A stretch of DNA of 9,765 nucleotides, taken from NCBI GenBank assembly GCA_937951695.1, contig CALFBL010000220.1, positions 1 through 9,765 on the forward strand, written 5' to 3'. Below, one piece after another: positions 1 through 6,604 of the stretch. The position numbers were made by a program, and so were the translations under genes. The notes beneath the pieces were generated by a model. It saw only the letters and a program-made list of their open reading frames with translations. It was not told the origin of the DNA and searched no databases. The number at the start of each line of letters is the position of its first letter. The first letter of the stretch is position 1. The stretch comes from an uncultured Granulosicoccaceae bacterium. GTDB lineage: Bacteria > Pseudomonadota > Gammaproteobacteria > Granulosicoccales > Granulosicoccaceae.

Positions 1-536
1 CGTCAGCAAAGCGTTCTGTTTTACTAATAGACGAACTCGATCGCGCTGATGACGAATTTGAAGCCTTTCTGTTGGAAATATTGGCCGAATTTCAGATAAC
101 GATCCCCGAGCTAGGGACGATCAAGGCGACGCACAAGCCGGTTGTTATACTGACCTCAAACGCCACCCGCGATTTAAGTGATGCACTGCGTCGCCGATGT
201 CTTTATCATTTTGTTGATTATCCCTCGTACAAAAAAGAGTTACAGATACTGTTAAGACATCTTCCGAATCTACCAGAAGATCTCGCTAGCGCTATCGTTG
301 GCTTTGTTCAGAACCTGCGGCAACAGGACTTAAAAAAGACACCGGGTATAGCCGAAACCCTGGACTGGGCCAGTGCTTTGCTGCATATGCACGTGCAGGA
401 CTTACGAGCTGCACTGCCGATGATGGATACAACACTGGGTTGTCTACTGAAAACGCGAGTCGACAGGGAACAGGCCGATCAAGAGTGGATACGGGAAGTG
501 ATGTTCCGCGCCGAACCTTCTCCAGAAACACGCTAA
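1..536 (+). CDS. MoxR/CoxD-type AAA+ ATPase, C-terminal part (5' end outside window)
   Basis: Only the last 177 residues are present. The reading frame is open to the left edge (first full codon at position 3), so the in-frame TTG at 72 is internal and not the start. Visible ATPase parts, in residues of the fragment: Walker B VLLIDELD (6-13), an acidic stretch DRADDEFEAFLLEIL typical of CoxD-like MoxR proteins, sensor 1 LTSN (50-53), and an arginine-rich ALRRRC segment (61-66) in the position of the arginine finger. The Walker A motif must lie upstream. The C-terminal lid (PGIAETLDWASALL) also fits the family. MoxR proteins use ATP hydrolysis to remodel or activate partner enzymes, usually with a VWA protein encoded next door, as here. 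In carboxydotrophs the homologue CoxD helps mature the CO dehydrogenase active site. The actual client here is unknown. Confidence 0.88.
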   Translation, partial: SAKRSVLLIDELDRADDEFEAFLLEILAEFQITIPELGTIKATHKPVVILTSNATRDLSDALRRRCLYHFVDYPSYKKELQILLRHLPNLPEDLASAIVGFVQNLRQQDLKKTPGIAETLDWASALLHMHVQDLRAALPMMDTTLGCLLKTRVDREQADQEWIREVMFRAEPSPETR

Positions 537-540
537 CGTT

Positions 541-1740
541 GTGCCAGCTCAACGAGAACCACTCACCGGTGCTTTGATTTCGAGCCGACTGTTCGGTTTT
601 ATCGCCTTGTTGAGAGCAAACGGCTTTAACCTGGGTGCAAACGATATCAAAGCTGCGCATGTTATCGCTGCCGAGGGCGGTATCGATTCTGAGGTCAGGC
701 TGCACACCGCGTTGCGGGCGATCTTCTGCCAGAGCCAGACGCAATGGCAGGCATTCCCGGTGTTGTTTGCCGTGTATTGGCACATCGCTGAAAATGCCGA
801 TGAAGACACGAGTGACTATGGCGATGAGCAGGAAGCTGATTCAGTGGGCCAAAACGCACCGAGTGGTGCTGGAGCCAGCGGTTTATCGTATTTTTCTGAG
901 TCCCTTGCTCAGGCAAAAACTTTGGATGATGATGAGTCCACGCTGGATGAATATGTCGGTGGTGCCAGCGAATCGCGTACCTTTGCACAGCGCGATTTTA
1001 GATTCGTATTCAACCCGCGAGACATGCGGCGTATAGAGCGGGTTGTTGACGAAATCTCGCAGCGAATGCAAAAGCGATTGCGTCGACGTGCAAGACAGGA
1101 CCATAGTCGTGGCAGACTCGATGCAAGACGTACCGCGCGTTCAAGCCTGCGTCACGGCGGCTGGCCGTTCGATCTACACTTACGTGGCAAACAAAGAACG
1201 CCTGCACGCTTTTTACTGCTGCTCGATGTCAGTCAGTCGATGGAAATTTACAGCTACCTGTTTTTACGTTTTGCACGCGGTCTGTTGCAAGCGTTTAAAG
1301 AGACCGATGCCTACGCCTTTCACACCGATTTGATTCATATTGGTAATGAACTGCGCCACCAGAGTCCGCAGCAATTGGAGTCAAGACTGAAAAAATTGTC
1401 CAGCGGTTGGTTGGGGGGCACGCGGATTGCTGAATCGCTTAAGCACTTCAATAGAGACCACGCCAAACACGCCGTTCACAAGGACACTATTGTTATCGTC
1501 TTTAGTGATGGTTACGACAGTGGTGAACCTGCAGACCTTGTTACCGAGGTATTGGCACTGAAGGCCAGATGTCGCAAATTAGTGTGGGTCAATCCGCTAC
1601 TGGGCCGCGGCGTAAATGCAGAGCCGCTGCCGGTGGAGAGATCGTTACACGCGGTGTTACCGCATCTCGATCTTTACACCAGCGCGCACAGTTTGAATTC
1701 TTTAAAGAACCTTGAACCCGCTTTTAGTAATCGACAATGA
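541..1740 (+). CDS. CoxE-like VWA domain protein, partner of the upstream MoxR ATPase
   Basis: This 399-residue protein starts at GTG 541, 4 nt after the ATPase stop, so the two are very probably translationally coupled; no strong Shine-Dalgarno is visible. Residues 15-82 form the helical N-terminal part typical of CoxE (FIALLRANGFNLG...FPVLFAVYWHIAE). Residues 84-136 are a low-complexity acidic linker (clusters at ENADEDTSDYGDEQEAD and LDDDEST). Residues 160-205 are strongly basic (KRLRRRAR, RRTAR). The VWA domain follows, with an apparently intact MIDAS metal site: D229-x-S231-x-S233 (DVSQS), T294 (GGTRI) and D323 (SDGYD). Known CoxE/MoxR pairs form chaperone complexes that insert metals into, or activate, target enzymes in the cytoplasm. 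No target gene is inside the window, so assignment to a CO dehydrogenase is not justified. The symbol coxE is withheld for that reason. Confidence 0.85.
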   Translation: MPAQREPLTGALISSRLFGFIALLRANGFNLGANDIKAAHVIAAEGGIDSEVRLHTALRAIFCQSQTQWQAFPVLFAVYWHIAENADEDTSDYGDEQEADSVGQNAPSGAGASGLSYFSESLAQAKTLDDDESTLDEYVGGASESRTFAQRDFRFVFNPRDMRRIERVVDEISQRMQKRLRRRARQDHSRGRLDARRTARSSLRHGGWPFDLHLRGKQRTPARFLLLLDVSQSMEIYSYLFLRFARGLLQAFKETDAYAFHTDLIHIGNELRHQSPQQLESRLKKLSSGWLGGTRIAESLKHFNRDHAKHAVHKDTIVIVFSDGYDSGEPADLVTEVLALKARCRKLVWVNPLLGRGVNAEPLPVERSLHAVLPHLDLYTSAHSLNSLKNLEPAFSNRQ

Positions 1741-1828
1741 CTCGCCGAACTGTACTGCCGAACTCTGCGTTCAAGCACTACTGACCTTTGCTTGGCACGT
1801 TCCAAATGATTCAAAGATTGAAGTGATG

Positions 1829-1847
1829 AAAAAACGTTAGGCCTAAC
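1829..1847 (-). terminator. Probable intrinsic terminator of tRNA-Leu
   Basis: On the minus strand, 38 nt past the tRNA 3' end, the perfect 12-bp palindrome GTTAGGCCTAAC (1836-1847) is followed after one G by six T (1829-1834). As RNA this gives a short 4-bp stem with a GGCC loop and a U-tract. The stem is weak, but position and polarity fit the tRNA transcript and not the plus-strand gene upstream, where the run would be A. No other convincing terminator is seen in 1741-1885. Confidence 0.45.
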
Positions 1848-1864
1848 TTAGGGTTGCGCCGGGC

Positions 1865-1884
1865 AAGACTCGATATAAAGTCTT
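1865..1884 (-). other. Hairpin directly after the tRNA-Leu CCA end
   Basis: AAGACT (1865-1870) and AGTCTT (1879-1884) form a perfect 6-bp stem with an 8-nt AT-rich loop, one nucleotide beyond the encoded CCA of the tRNA. It lacks a T-run, so it is not a standard terminator. It could be a 3' trailer structure affecting tRNA end processing, or chance. The remainder of 1741-1864 shows nothing else I can support apart from the terminator listed. Confidence 0.35.
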
Positions 1885-1885
1885 A

Positions 1886-1972
1886 TGGTGCCGGAGGAGA
1901 GACTTGAACTCTCACTCTGTTGCCAGAACCGGATTTTGAATCCGGCGCGTCTACCGATTCCGCCACTCCGGC
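1886..1972 (-). tRNA. tRNA-Leu, anticodon CAA
   Basis: This is an 87-nt class II tRNA on the minus strand with encoded CCA. The acceptor stem GCCGGAG pairs with CTCCGGC, followed by A73 and CCA. The anticodon stem CCGGA/TCCGG closes the loop TTCAAAA, giving anticodon CAA, which reads UUG leucine codons. The long variable arm, diagnostic for Leu, is a TCTG/CAGA stem with a GCAA tetraloop. The T arm is GAGAG-TTCAAGT-CTCTC. The D arm carries the expected GG (AATCGGTAGA). All stems pair without mismatch in the parts checked. It is transcribed divergently from queA, with 70 nt between the tRNA 5' end and the queA start. Confidence 0.97.
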
Positions 1973-2005
1973 ACGAAGGGGGATGCTGCTAGTCAGCGAG
2001 CGCAC

Positions 2006-2011
2006 AGTATA
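2006..2011 (-). promoter_or_regulatory. Likely -10 box for tRNA-Leu
   Basis: The minus-strand hexamer TATACT differs from the sigma-70 -10 consensus TATAAT at one position. It is followed by a GC-rich stretch (GTGCGCTCGC), the discriminator type common at stably transcribed, stringently controlled tRNA promoters. The predicted start would give a leader of about 27 nt before the mature tRNA. No good -35 is visible 16-18 nt upstream. The same bases overlap a possible plus-strand TATAGC that could serve queA. Confidence 0.4.
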
Positions 2012-2042
2012 GCAGGGTGTGATTCCATTAGACTGCACCTCT

Positions 2043-3110
2043 ATGCAAAGAAGTGACTTCCATTTTGATTTACCTGAGGAATTAATTGCCCAGGCCCCGC
2101 TGCCGCGCCGCAGCGACAGCCGGCTGTTGACGCTGAATCCGCAAGGGGCGGATGCGGCGGCCGTGGTCAACCACCATAGCGTACGCGACTTGCCCGACTT
2201 GCTGGAACCCGGTGATTTACTGGTGTTTAACAATACGCAGGTCATTCCAGCCCGTCTCTATGGGCAAAAAAGTTCAGGCGGGAAGGTCGAAATGCTGGTT
2301 GAACGCGTGCTCTGCGAAGACCAGTTATTGGTGAAATTGCGTTCCAGTAAATCCCCGAAAGTTAGGTCGAGCTTATGGTTTGCAGGTCTTCGCCTTGAGG
2401 TCATAGGCCGGCAGAGAGATCTGTTCGTGTTGTTGGTAACGCCCGAAGAGCTGAATCGTATGGGGGTGCCATCGGTGGCACACTGGCTGGATTCGAACGG
2501 CGAGATTCCGCTGCCGCCTTATATTGAGCGTGCTCCGAATGCGAGTGATTTGAACCGCTACCAGACTGTTTTCGCCTCTGTAAAGGGGGCGGTAGCGGCT
2601 CCAACAGCAGGCCTGCATTTCGATGAAGAACTGTTGGCCGCGTTGAACGAGCGCGGCGTGCAAACGAGCAACGTGACATTGCATGTCGGCGCAGGCACCT
2701 ACCAGCCGGTGCGCGCCGACGCTATCGCCGATCATCAAATGCACGCTGAACGAGCTTACGTGCCGCAAGCGACCGTAGACGCCGTGCGCAAAACCAAGGC
2801 GGCTGGTCGCCGGGTTATAGCAGTAGGTACCACGTCGGTGCGTTCTCTGGAAAGTGCGGCGCTGGCAACCGGCGTGCTGGAGGCGTACGAGGGGGATACC
2901 GATATTTTTATTTACCCGGGCAAACGCTTCCTCGTGATCGATGGGTTGCTGACCAACTTTCATCTGCCCGAGTCGACGTTGATCATGTTGGTGTCGGCGT
3001 TGGCCGGGCGCCAAGCGGTGCTCGATGCCTATCAGGCTGCCGTTCAAGAACGCTATCGGTTTTTCAGTTACGGCGATGCCATGTTGGTGTGGCCGCAAGA
3101 CCCATCATGA
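2043..3110 (+). CDS. queA: S-adenosylmethionine:tRNA ribosyltransferase-isomerase (queuosine pathway)
   Basis: QueA transfers and isomerises the ribosyl part of S-adenosylmethionine onto preQ1 at tRNA position 34, giving epoxyqueuosine; it acts in the cytoplasm on the product of Tgt. The 355-residue length is close to the 356 of E. coli QueA. The ATG at 2043 gives MQRSDFHFDLPEELIAQ, matching the E. coli N-terminus MRVTDFSFELPESLIA; an in-frame GTG at 2019 would add 8 unmatched residues and is rejected. Family motifs are intact: PGDLLVFNNT (57-65), KGAVAAPTAGLHFDEELL, TLHVGAGTYQPVR, GTTSVRSLESAA, LLTNFHLPESTLIMLVSA and YRFFSYGDAM. One oddity is Q66 in FNNTQVIPARL, where E. coli has arginine. 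The stop overlaps the tgt start in ATGA. No clear Shine-Dalgarno precedes the start. Confidence 0.97.
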   Translation: MQRSDFHFDLPEELIAQAPLPRRSDSRLLTLNPQGADAAAVVNHHSVRDLPDLLEPGDLLVFNNTQVIPARLYGQKSSGGKVEMLVERVLCEDQLLVKLRSSKSPKVRSSLWFAGLRLEVIGRQRDLFVLLVTPEELNRMGVPSVAHWLDSNGEIPLPPYIERAPNASDLNRYQTVFASVKGAVAAPTAGLHFDEELLAALNERGVQTSNVTLHVGAGTYQPVRADAIADHQMHAERAYVPQATVDAVRKTKAAGRRVIAVGTTSVRSLESAALATGVLEAYEGDTDIFIYPGKRFLVIDGLLTNFHLPESTLIMLVSALAGRQAVLDAYQAAVQERYRFFSYGDAMLVWPQDPS

Positions 3111-4261
3111 CCTCCCAGTCACACCAGGATACACAAGCATCAATGACGTTTCAGTTCGAACGACTAAACACCGACTGTGCTGCTCGCCGCGCACGGTTGA
3201 GATTTGCCCGAGGCACGGTGGAGACGCCCGCATTCATGCCGGTGGGTACCTACGGCACGGTGAAAGCCATGACCCCGGAGGAGCTTCGCACCATTAATGC
3301 GGAAATCATTCTGGGCAATACCTTTCACCTGTGGTTACGTCCGGGCATGGAGATCATCAAGAAGCACGGTGACTTGCACGACTTCATGAACTGGTCTGGG
3401 CCGATTTTGACCGACTCGGGCGGGTTTCAAGTGTTTAGTCTTGCCAAAATGCGCAAGATTGATGAGTCGGGGGTGAAGTTTCAATCCCCGATTGACGGCT
3501 CAAAGGTGTTTTTGAGCCCCGAGGTCTCAATGCAGATCCAGCGGGATCTGGGCTCTGACATCGTCATGGCATTCGATGAGTGCACCCCGTTTCCAGCGAC
3601 CCACAAAGAGGCAGAGACTTCGATGGAGTTATCCATGCGTTGGGCGCTGCGTTGCCGCGACGAACACGCTCGGCTGGAGAATGCCAACGCTTTGTTTGGT
3701 ATTGTGCAAGGCGGTATGCACACCGATCTTCGTGAGCGTTCTTCTGCCCATCTGGCAGAGATGGATTTGCCCGGATACGCCATTGGTGGACTGGCGGTAG
3801 GGGAACCGAAAGAGGAGCGTGAGCGCATGCTCGATGAGTCGGTGCGTTTCCTGCCGCAAGATAAGCCCCGGTACTTGATGGGTGTCGGTAAGCCAGAGGA
3901 TATTGTAGAGGCGGTGTTGCGTGGGGTCGATATGTTTGATTGCGTGATGCCCACCCGCAATGCGCGCAACGATTACCTGTTTACTGTGGATGGGGATATT
4001 CGGCTGAGAAATGCCCGGTTCCGCGACGATACCGGTCCGGTGCACCCCGAGTGCGAGTGCTATACCTGCCAGAACTACTCGCGAGCGTATCTGTACCACT
4101 TGTCCAAATGTGGCGAAATTCTCAGCGCACGGCTTAATACGATCCATAATTTGCATTACTACCAGCAGCTCATGCAGGGGATACGCAACGCCTTGGACAT
4201 CAATCAGTTCGAGGTCTTTACCAAGGAGTTTTACGAACGCCGCGCCCGGGGCGTTAGCTAA
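3107..4261 (+). CDS. tgt: tRNA-guanine(34) transglycosylase
   Basis: Tgt exchanges guanine for preQ1 at the wobble position of tRNAs with GUN anticodons (Asp, Asn, His, Tyr), the step before QueA. From ATG 3107 it has 384 residues. This start overlaps the queA stop as ATGA, which favours coupling. The second ATG at 3143 (372 residues) aligns directly with the E. coli start (MTFQFE versus MKFELD), so the first 12 residues may not be translated; neither start has a clear Shine-Dalgarno. Numbering from 3107, the TIM-barrel active site shows D103 in LTDSGGFQVF (general acid/base), the GGLAVGEPKEE loop and D278 in DMFDCVMPTRNAR (nucleophile). The zinc site is C316, C318, C321 (CECYTC) and H347 (NTIHNLHYY). 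All key residues are present. Confidence 0.97.
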   Translation: MTSQSHQDTQASMTFQFERLNTDCAARRARLRFARGTVETPAFMPVGTYGTVKAMTPEELRTINAEIILGNTFHLWLRPGMEIIKKHGDLHDFMNWSGPILTDSGGFQVFSLAKMRKIDESGVKFQSPIDGSKVFLSPEVSMQIQRDLGSDIVMAFDECTPFPATHKEAETSMELSMRWALRCRDEHARLENANALFGIVQGGMHTDLRERSSAHLAEMDLPGYAIGGLAVGEPKEERERMLDESVRFLPQDKPRYLMGVGKPEDIVEAVLRGVDMFDCVMPTRNARNDYLFTVDGDIRLRNARFRDDTGPVHPECECYTCQNYSRAYLYHLSKCGEILSARLNTIHNLHYYQQLMQGIRNALDINQFEVFTKEFYERRARGVS

Positions 4262-4270
4262 GCGGCCCTG

Positions 4271-4279
4271 TGGCATAAT
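4271..4279 (+). promoter_or_regulatory. Possible extended -10 promoter before yajC
   Basis: TGGCATAAT fits the extended -10 pattern TGnTATAAT with one mismatch and lies 40 nt before the yajC start, in the 57-nt gap after tgt. No good -35 is visible, which extended -10 promoters tolerate. It could give yajC-secDF expression independent of queA-tgt. Support comes from the motif only. Confidence 0.33.
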
Positions 4280-4318
4280 CACAGCCCACTCTACTTTGTC
4301 AAAATTTCGAGCGCCATC

Positions 4319-4657
4319 ATGAGTCTTCTGGATTTCTTCATCAGCCCTGCCAATGCCCAAGCCACCGGTGGTGCAGGTGGCGGGTTATTGTCGTTTCTAC
4401 CCATTATTTTCATGCTGGTCATCTTCTACTTTTTGATGATTCGCCCGCAGCAGAAACGCATGAAAGAACACAAGGAAATGGTCGGAGCCTTGAAAAAAGG
4501 CGACGAAGTCGTAACCAACGGCGGTCTGGGTGGCACGCTTACCAAGGCCGATGATGAGGCCTATCTGTCGGTACAAATCGCGGACAACGTTGAGGTGAAA
4601 ATTCAGCGCCAAGCGGTCGCGGCACTGCTGCCTAAAGGTACCTTGAAAAACACTTAG
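4319..4657 (+). CDS. yajC: Sec translocon accessory subunit YajC
   Basis: YajC is a small inner-membrane protein that associates with SecD-SecF and the SecYEG channel. The 112-residue length matches the family (E. coli 110). After a short N-terminus with the common SPANAQA segment and a glycine-rich linker, residues 23-41 form one membrane segment (LLSFLPIIFMLVIFYFLMI). The family hallmark RPQQKRMKEHKEM follows, then the cytoplasmic small beta domain (LKKGDEVVTNGGLGGTL). It begins at ATG 4319, 57 nt after tgt, and precedes secD by 69 nt in the classical order. The Shine-Dalgarno is weak. Confidence 0.96.
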   Translation: MSLLDFFISPANAQATGGAGGGLLSFLPIIFMLVIFYFLMIRPQQKRMKEHKEMVGALKKGDEVVTNGGLGGTLTKADDEAYLSVQIADNVEVKIQRQAVAALLPKGTLKNT

Positions 4658-4685
4658 CGATCACCAGCTAAACTTATTAGACTTC

Positions 4686-4705
4686 GCCCTGTCATGTGTC
4701 AGGGC
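4686..4705 (+). other. Hairpin between yajC and secD
   Basis: GCCCTG (4686-4691) and CAGGGC (4700-4705) form a GC-rich 6-bp stem with an 8-nt loop, ending 21 nt before the secD start. Downstream bases (TTCCGTCGTTT) are T-rich but not a clean T-run, so full termination is unlikely. It might lower read-through or stabilise the yajC transcript end. Only the inverted repeat is directly visible; any role is inference. Confidence 0.35.
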
Positions 4706-4726
4706 TTCCGTCGTTTATAGGCAACC

Positions 4727-6592
4727 ATGACAAACACCAACCCTCTCTGGAAAGTGCTGCTGCTCGCAGGCGCACTCATCATCGGCATTTTGTTCGCGCT
4801 TCCCAACGTGTTTGGTAACGACCCAGCCGTTCAGGTATCACCCAGCGACGGGCCGCTAACACAGAGCCTGGTCACAACCGTAAAAAACGCGCTCACGAAC
4901 GCCGGTATTACCGACGTTGAGTACCGTGAAGAGGGCGATCGATTGCTGGCGTTATTCCCCGACACCGACGAGCAATTGCGTGGGCGGGACGCGATTCGTG
5001 AAGTCACCGATGCTGGGGTTACCAACGTAGCGTTGCATCTGGTCTCAGCCAGCCCTGCCTGGCTGCGCAGCTTTGCTGAACCCATGTATCTCGGGTTGGA
5101 TTTGCGAGGTGGGGTGCACTTTTTGATGGACGTCGATATGGACGCCGCTCTTGCCACCTCGGAGCAGCGTTACGTATCGGACTGGAAGCGCGTGGTGCGT
5201 GGTGAGCGAATTCGTGGCACCAACATCCAATACCGGGATGGTGAAATCGTCGCCCGTTTTCGTAGCGCGGAAGATCGGGATCGTATGCTGGCGAATTTCA
5301 GCCGCAATACCCCTGAGCTGTTTTTTACCCCTCGCGATGAGGGTGAGTTTTTCTACGTCGATGCCACGTTAACCGAAGCTGCCGAGCGCGAGGAGCGCAC
5401 CGGGGCTTTGCAACAAAACATCGTCACACTGCGAAACCGGATAAACGAGCTCGGTGTTGCCGAACCGGTCATCCAGCAGCAAGGCACAGACCGAATCGTG
5501 GTGCAGTTGCCCGGAGTTCAGGACCCTGCCAAGGCCCGAGATATTCTGGGCGCGACCGCTACGTTGGAGTATCGGTTGGTGTACGGCGGTGAAACCGACT
5601 GGGCGTCGGCGGATCAGGGCGGGCCGATTCCAACGGACGCTCGCTTGTACCAGCGCCGCGGCTCTGGCGCGCCGATTCTACTGCAACGCGATGTTATTGT
5701 TACAGGAGATCAGATTAAAGGTGCCTCCGCTGGCATCGATCAGCAATCGGGTGGGCCCGCGGTGTTCGTCCAACTCGACAGTGCGGGCGCCAGAAACATG
5801 TTGGAGGTCACCCAAGACAACGTCGGTAATCCGATGGCGGTGGTCTACATCGAGAAAAAGAAATTCACCAATCTCGTTGATGGAGTAGAGGTCGATGAGA
5901 CCGGTGACATCGAAGAGGTCATCAGCGTGGCCACCATCAATGATGTCCTCAGTCATCGTTTTCAAACCACTGGGCTGTCCGCTCAGGAAGCGGCCGACAT
6001 CTCATTGCTGCTGCGATCGGGAGCGTTAAAAGCGCCGATCCAAATCGTCGAAGAGCGCACGGTGGGTCCGAACCTGGGTAAAGCGAACATTCGTCAGGGT
6101 TTTATGGCCGCAGTCATAGGTCTGGCCATTGTTGTGGTGTTTATGGCGATCTACTACCGCATGTTTGGTGTGATTGCCGGAGCCGCACTGGTGATAAACG
6201 TGGTATTGATCATCGCGGTATTGTCAGCCCCTGGATTGCAAGCAACCTTAACGCTTCCGGGCATTGCCGGAATCGTCTTGACCACTGGTATGGCGGTGGA
6301 CGCCAACGTGCTGATCTTTGAACGGATAAGAGAGGAGCTCAGGGCAGGACGATCCGTTCAAGTGGCCATCAATGCAGGCTACGAAAAAGCGTTCGTCACC
6401 ATCGCTGATGCGAATATCACTACGCTTATTGCGGCGGTGGTTCTCTTTAGTATGGGTACCGGATCGATCAAAGGCTTCGCGATAACTTTGTGTATTGGTA
6501 TTTTGACATCCATGTTCACGGCCATATTCGGCTCGCGTGTGATTGTTAACGCGCTCTTCGGCAATCGCCGTTTAACCACACTGCCAATTTAG
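4727..6592 (+). CDS. secD: Protein translocase subunit SecD
   Basis: SecD and SecF form an inner-membrane RND-family complex that uses the proton gradient to help complete protein export through SecYEG. Length 621 compares with 615 in E. coli. The start MTNTNPLWKV aligns with E. coli MLNRYPLWKY. The first membrane segment spans about 8-27. A large periplasmic domain follows, with the DLRGGVHFLMDVDMD motif (125-139), RNRINELGVAEPVIQQQG (236-253) and the ILGATATLEYRLV segment. Five further membrane segments lie from about 457 to 612, including the conserved GIAGIVLTTGMAVDANVLIFERIREEL. D525 there corresponds to the essential E. coli D519 implicated in proton movement. The stop codon overlaps the secF Shine-Dalgarno, indicating coupled translation. 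Confidence 0.98.
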   Translation: MTNTNPLWKVLLLAGALIIGILFALPNVFGNDPAVQVSPSDGPLTQSLVTTVKNALTNAGITDVEYREEGDRLLALFPDTDEQLRGRDAIREVTDAGVTNVALHLVSASPAWLRSFAEPMYLGLDLRGGVHFLMDVDMDAALATSEQRYVSDWKRVVRGERIRGTNIQYRDGEIVARFRSAEDRDRMLANFSRNTPELFFTPRDEGEFFYVDATLTEAAEREERTGALQQNIVTLRNRINELGVAEPVIQQQGTDRIVVQLPGVQDPAKARDILGATATLEYRLVYGGETDWASADQGGPIPTDARLYQRRGSGAPILLQRDVIVTGDQIKGASAGIDQQSGGPAVFVQLDSAGARNMLEVTQDNVGNPMAVVYIEKKKFTNLVDGVEVDETGDIEEVISVATINDVLSHRFQTTGLSAQEAADISLLLRSGALKAPIQIVEERTVGPNLGKANIRQGFMAAVIGLAIVVVFMAIYYRMFGVIAGAALVINVVLIIAVLSAPGLQATLTLPGIAGIVLTTGMAVDANVLIFERIREELRAGRSVQVAINAGYEKAFVTIADANITTLIAAVVLFSMGTGSIKGFAITLCIGILTSMFTAIFGSRVIVNALFGNRRLTTLPI

Positions 6593-6596
6593 GGGG
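6591..6596 (+). promoter_or_regulatory. Ribosome binding site of secF overlapping the secD stop
   Basis: AGGGGG begins inside the secD TAG stop and lies 8 nt before ATG 6605. That spacing selects 6605 over the second in-frame ATG at 6611 (14 nt). It is the clearest Shine-Dalgarno in the window and implies coupling of SecD and SecF synthesis. Confidence 0.7.
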
Positions 6597-6604
6597 CCGA
6601 CGAT

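Noticed and set aside
72..536. Start of the ATPase gene at TTG 72
   Set aside because: The same frame is open to the left edge and encodes the conserved Walker B region upstream of 72, so the gene begins outside the window.
292..783. 163-codon minus-strand open frame across the MoxR/CoxE junction
   Set aside because: It overlaps two genes with clear domain motifs in the plus frame; its own translation has no recognisable features.
2019..2042. GTG 2019 as the queA start
   Set aside because: The extra 8 residues have no match in E. coli QueA, whereas ATG 2043 aligns with the family start exactly.
1883..2245. 120-codon minus-strand open frame covering the tRNA-Leu
   Set aside because: It reads through the tRNA gene; the sequence GVAESVDAPDSKSG is the well-known false translation of a tRNA-Leu.
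2373..3098. 241-codon open frame on the minus strand opposite queA
   Set aside because: It lies wholly inside queA, which is conserved over its full length. The translation shows no recognisable domain and fits a shadow of codon bias.
3629..4360. 243-codon open frame on the minus strand opposite tgt
   Set aside because: It is antisense to a fully conserved tgt and the start of yajC, with no family resemblance and no ribosome site seen.
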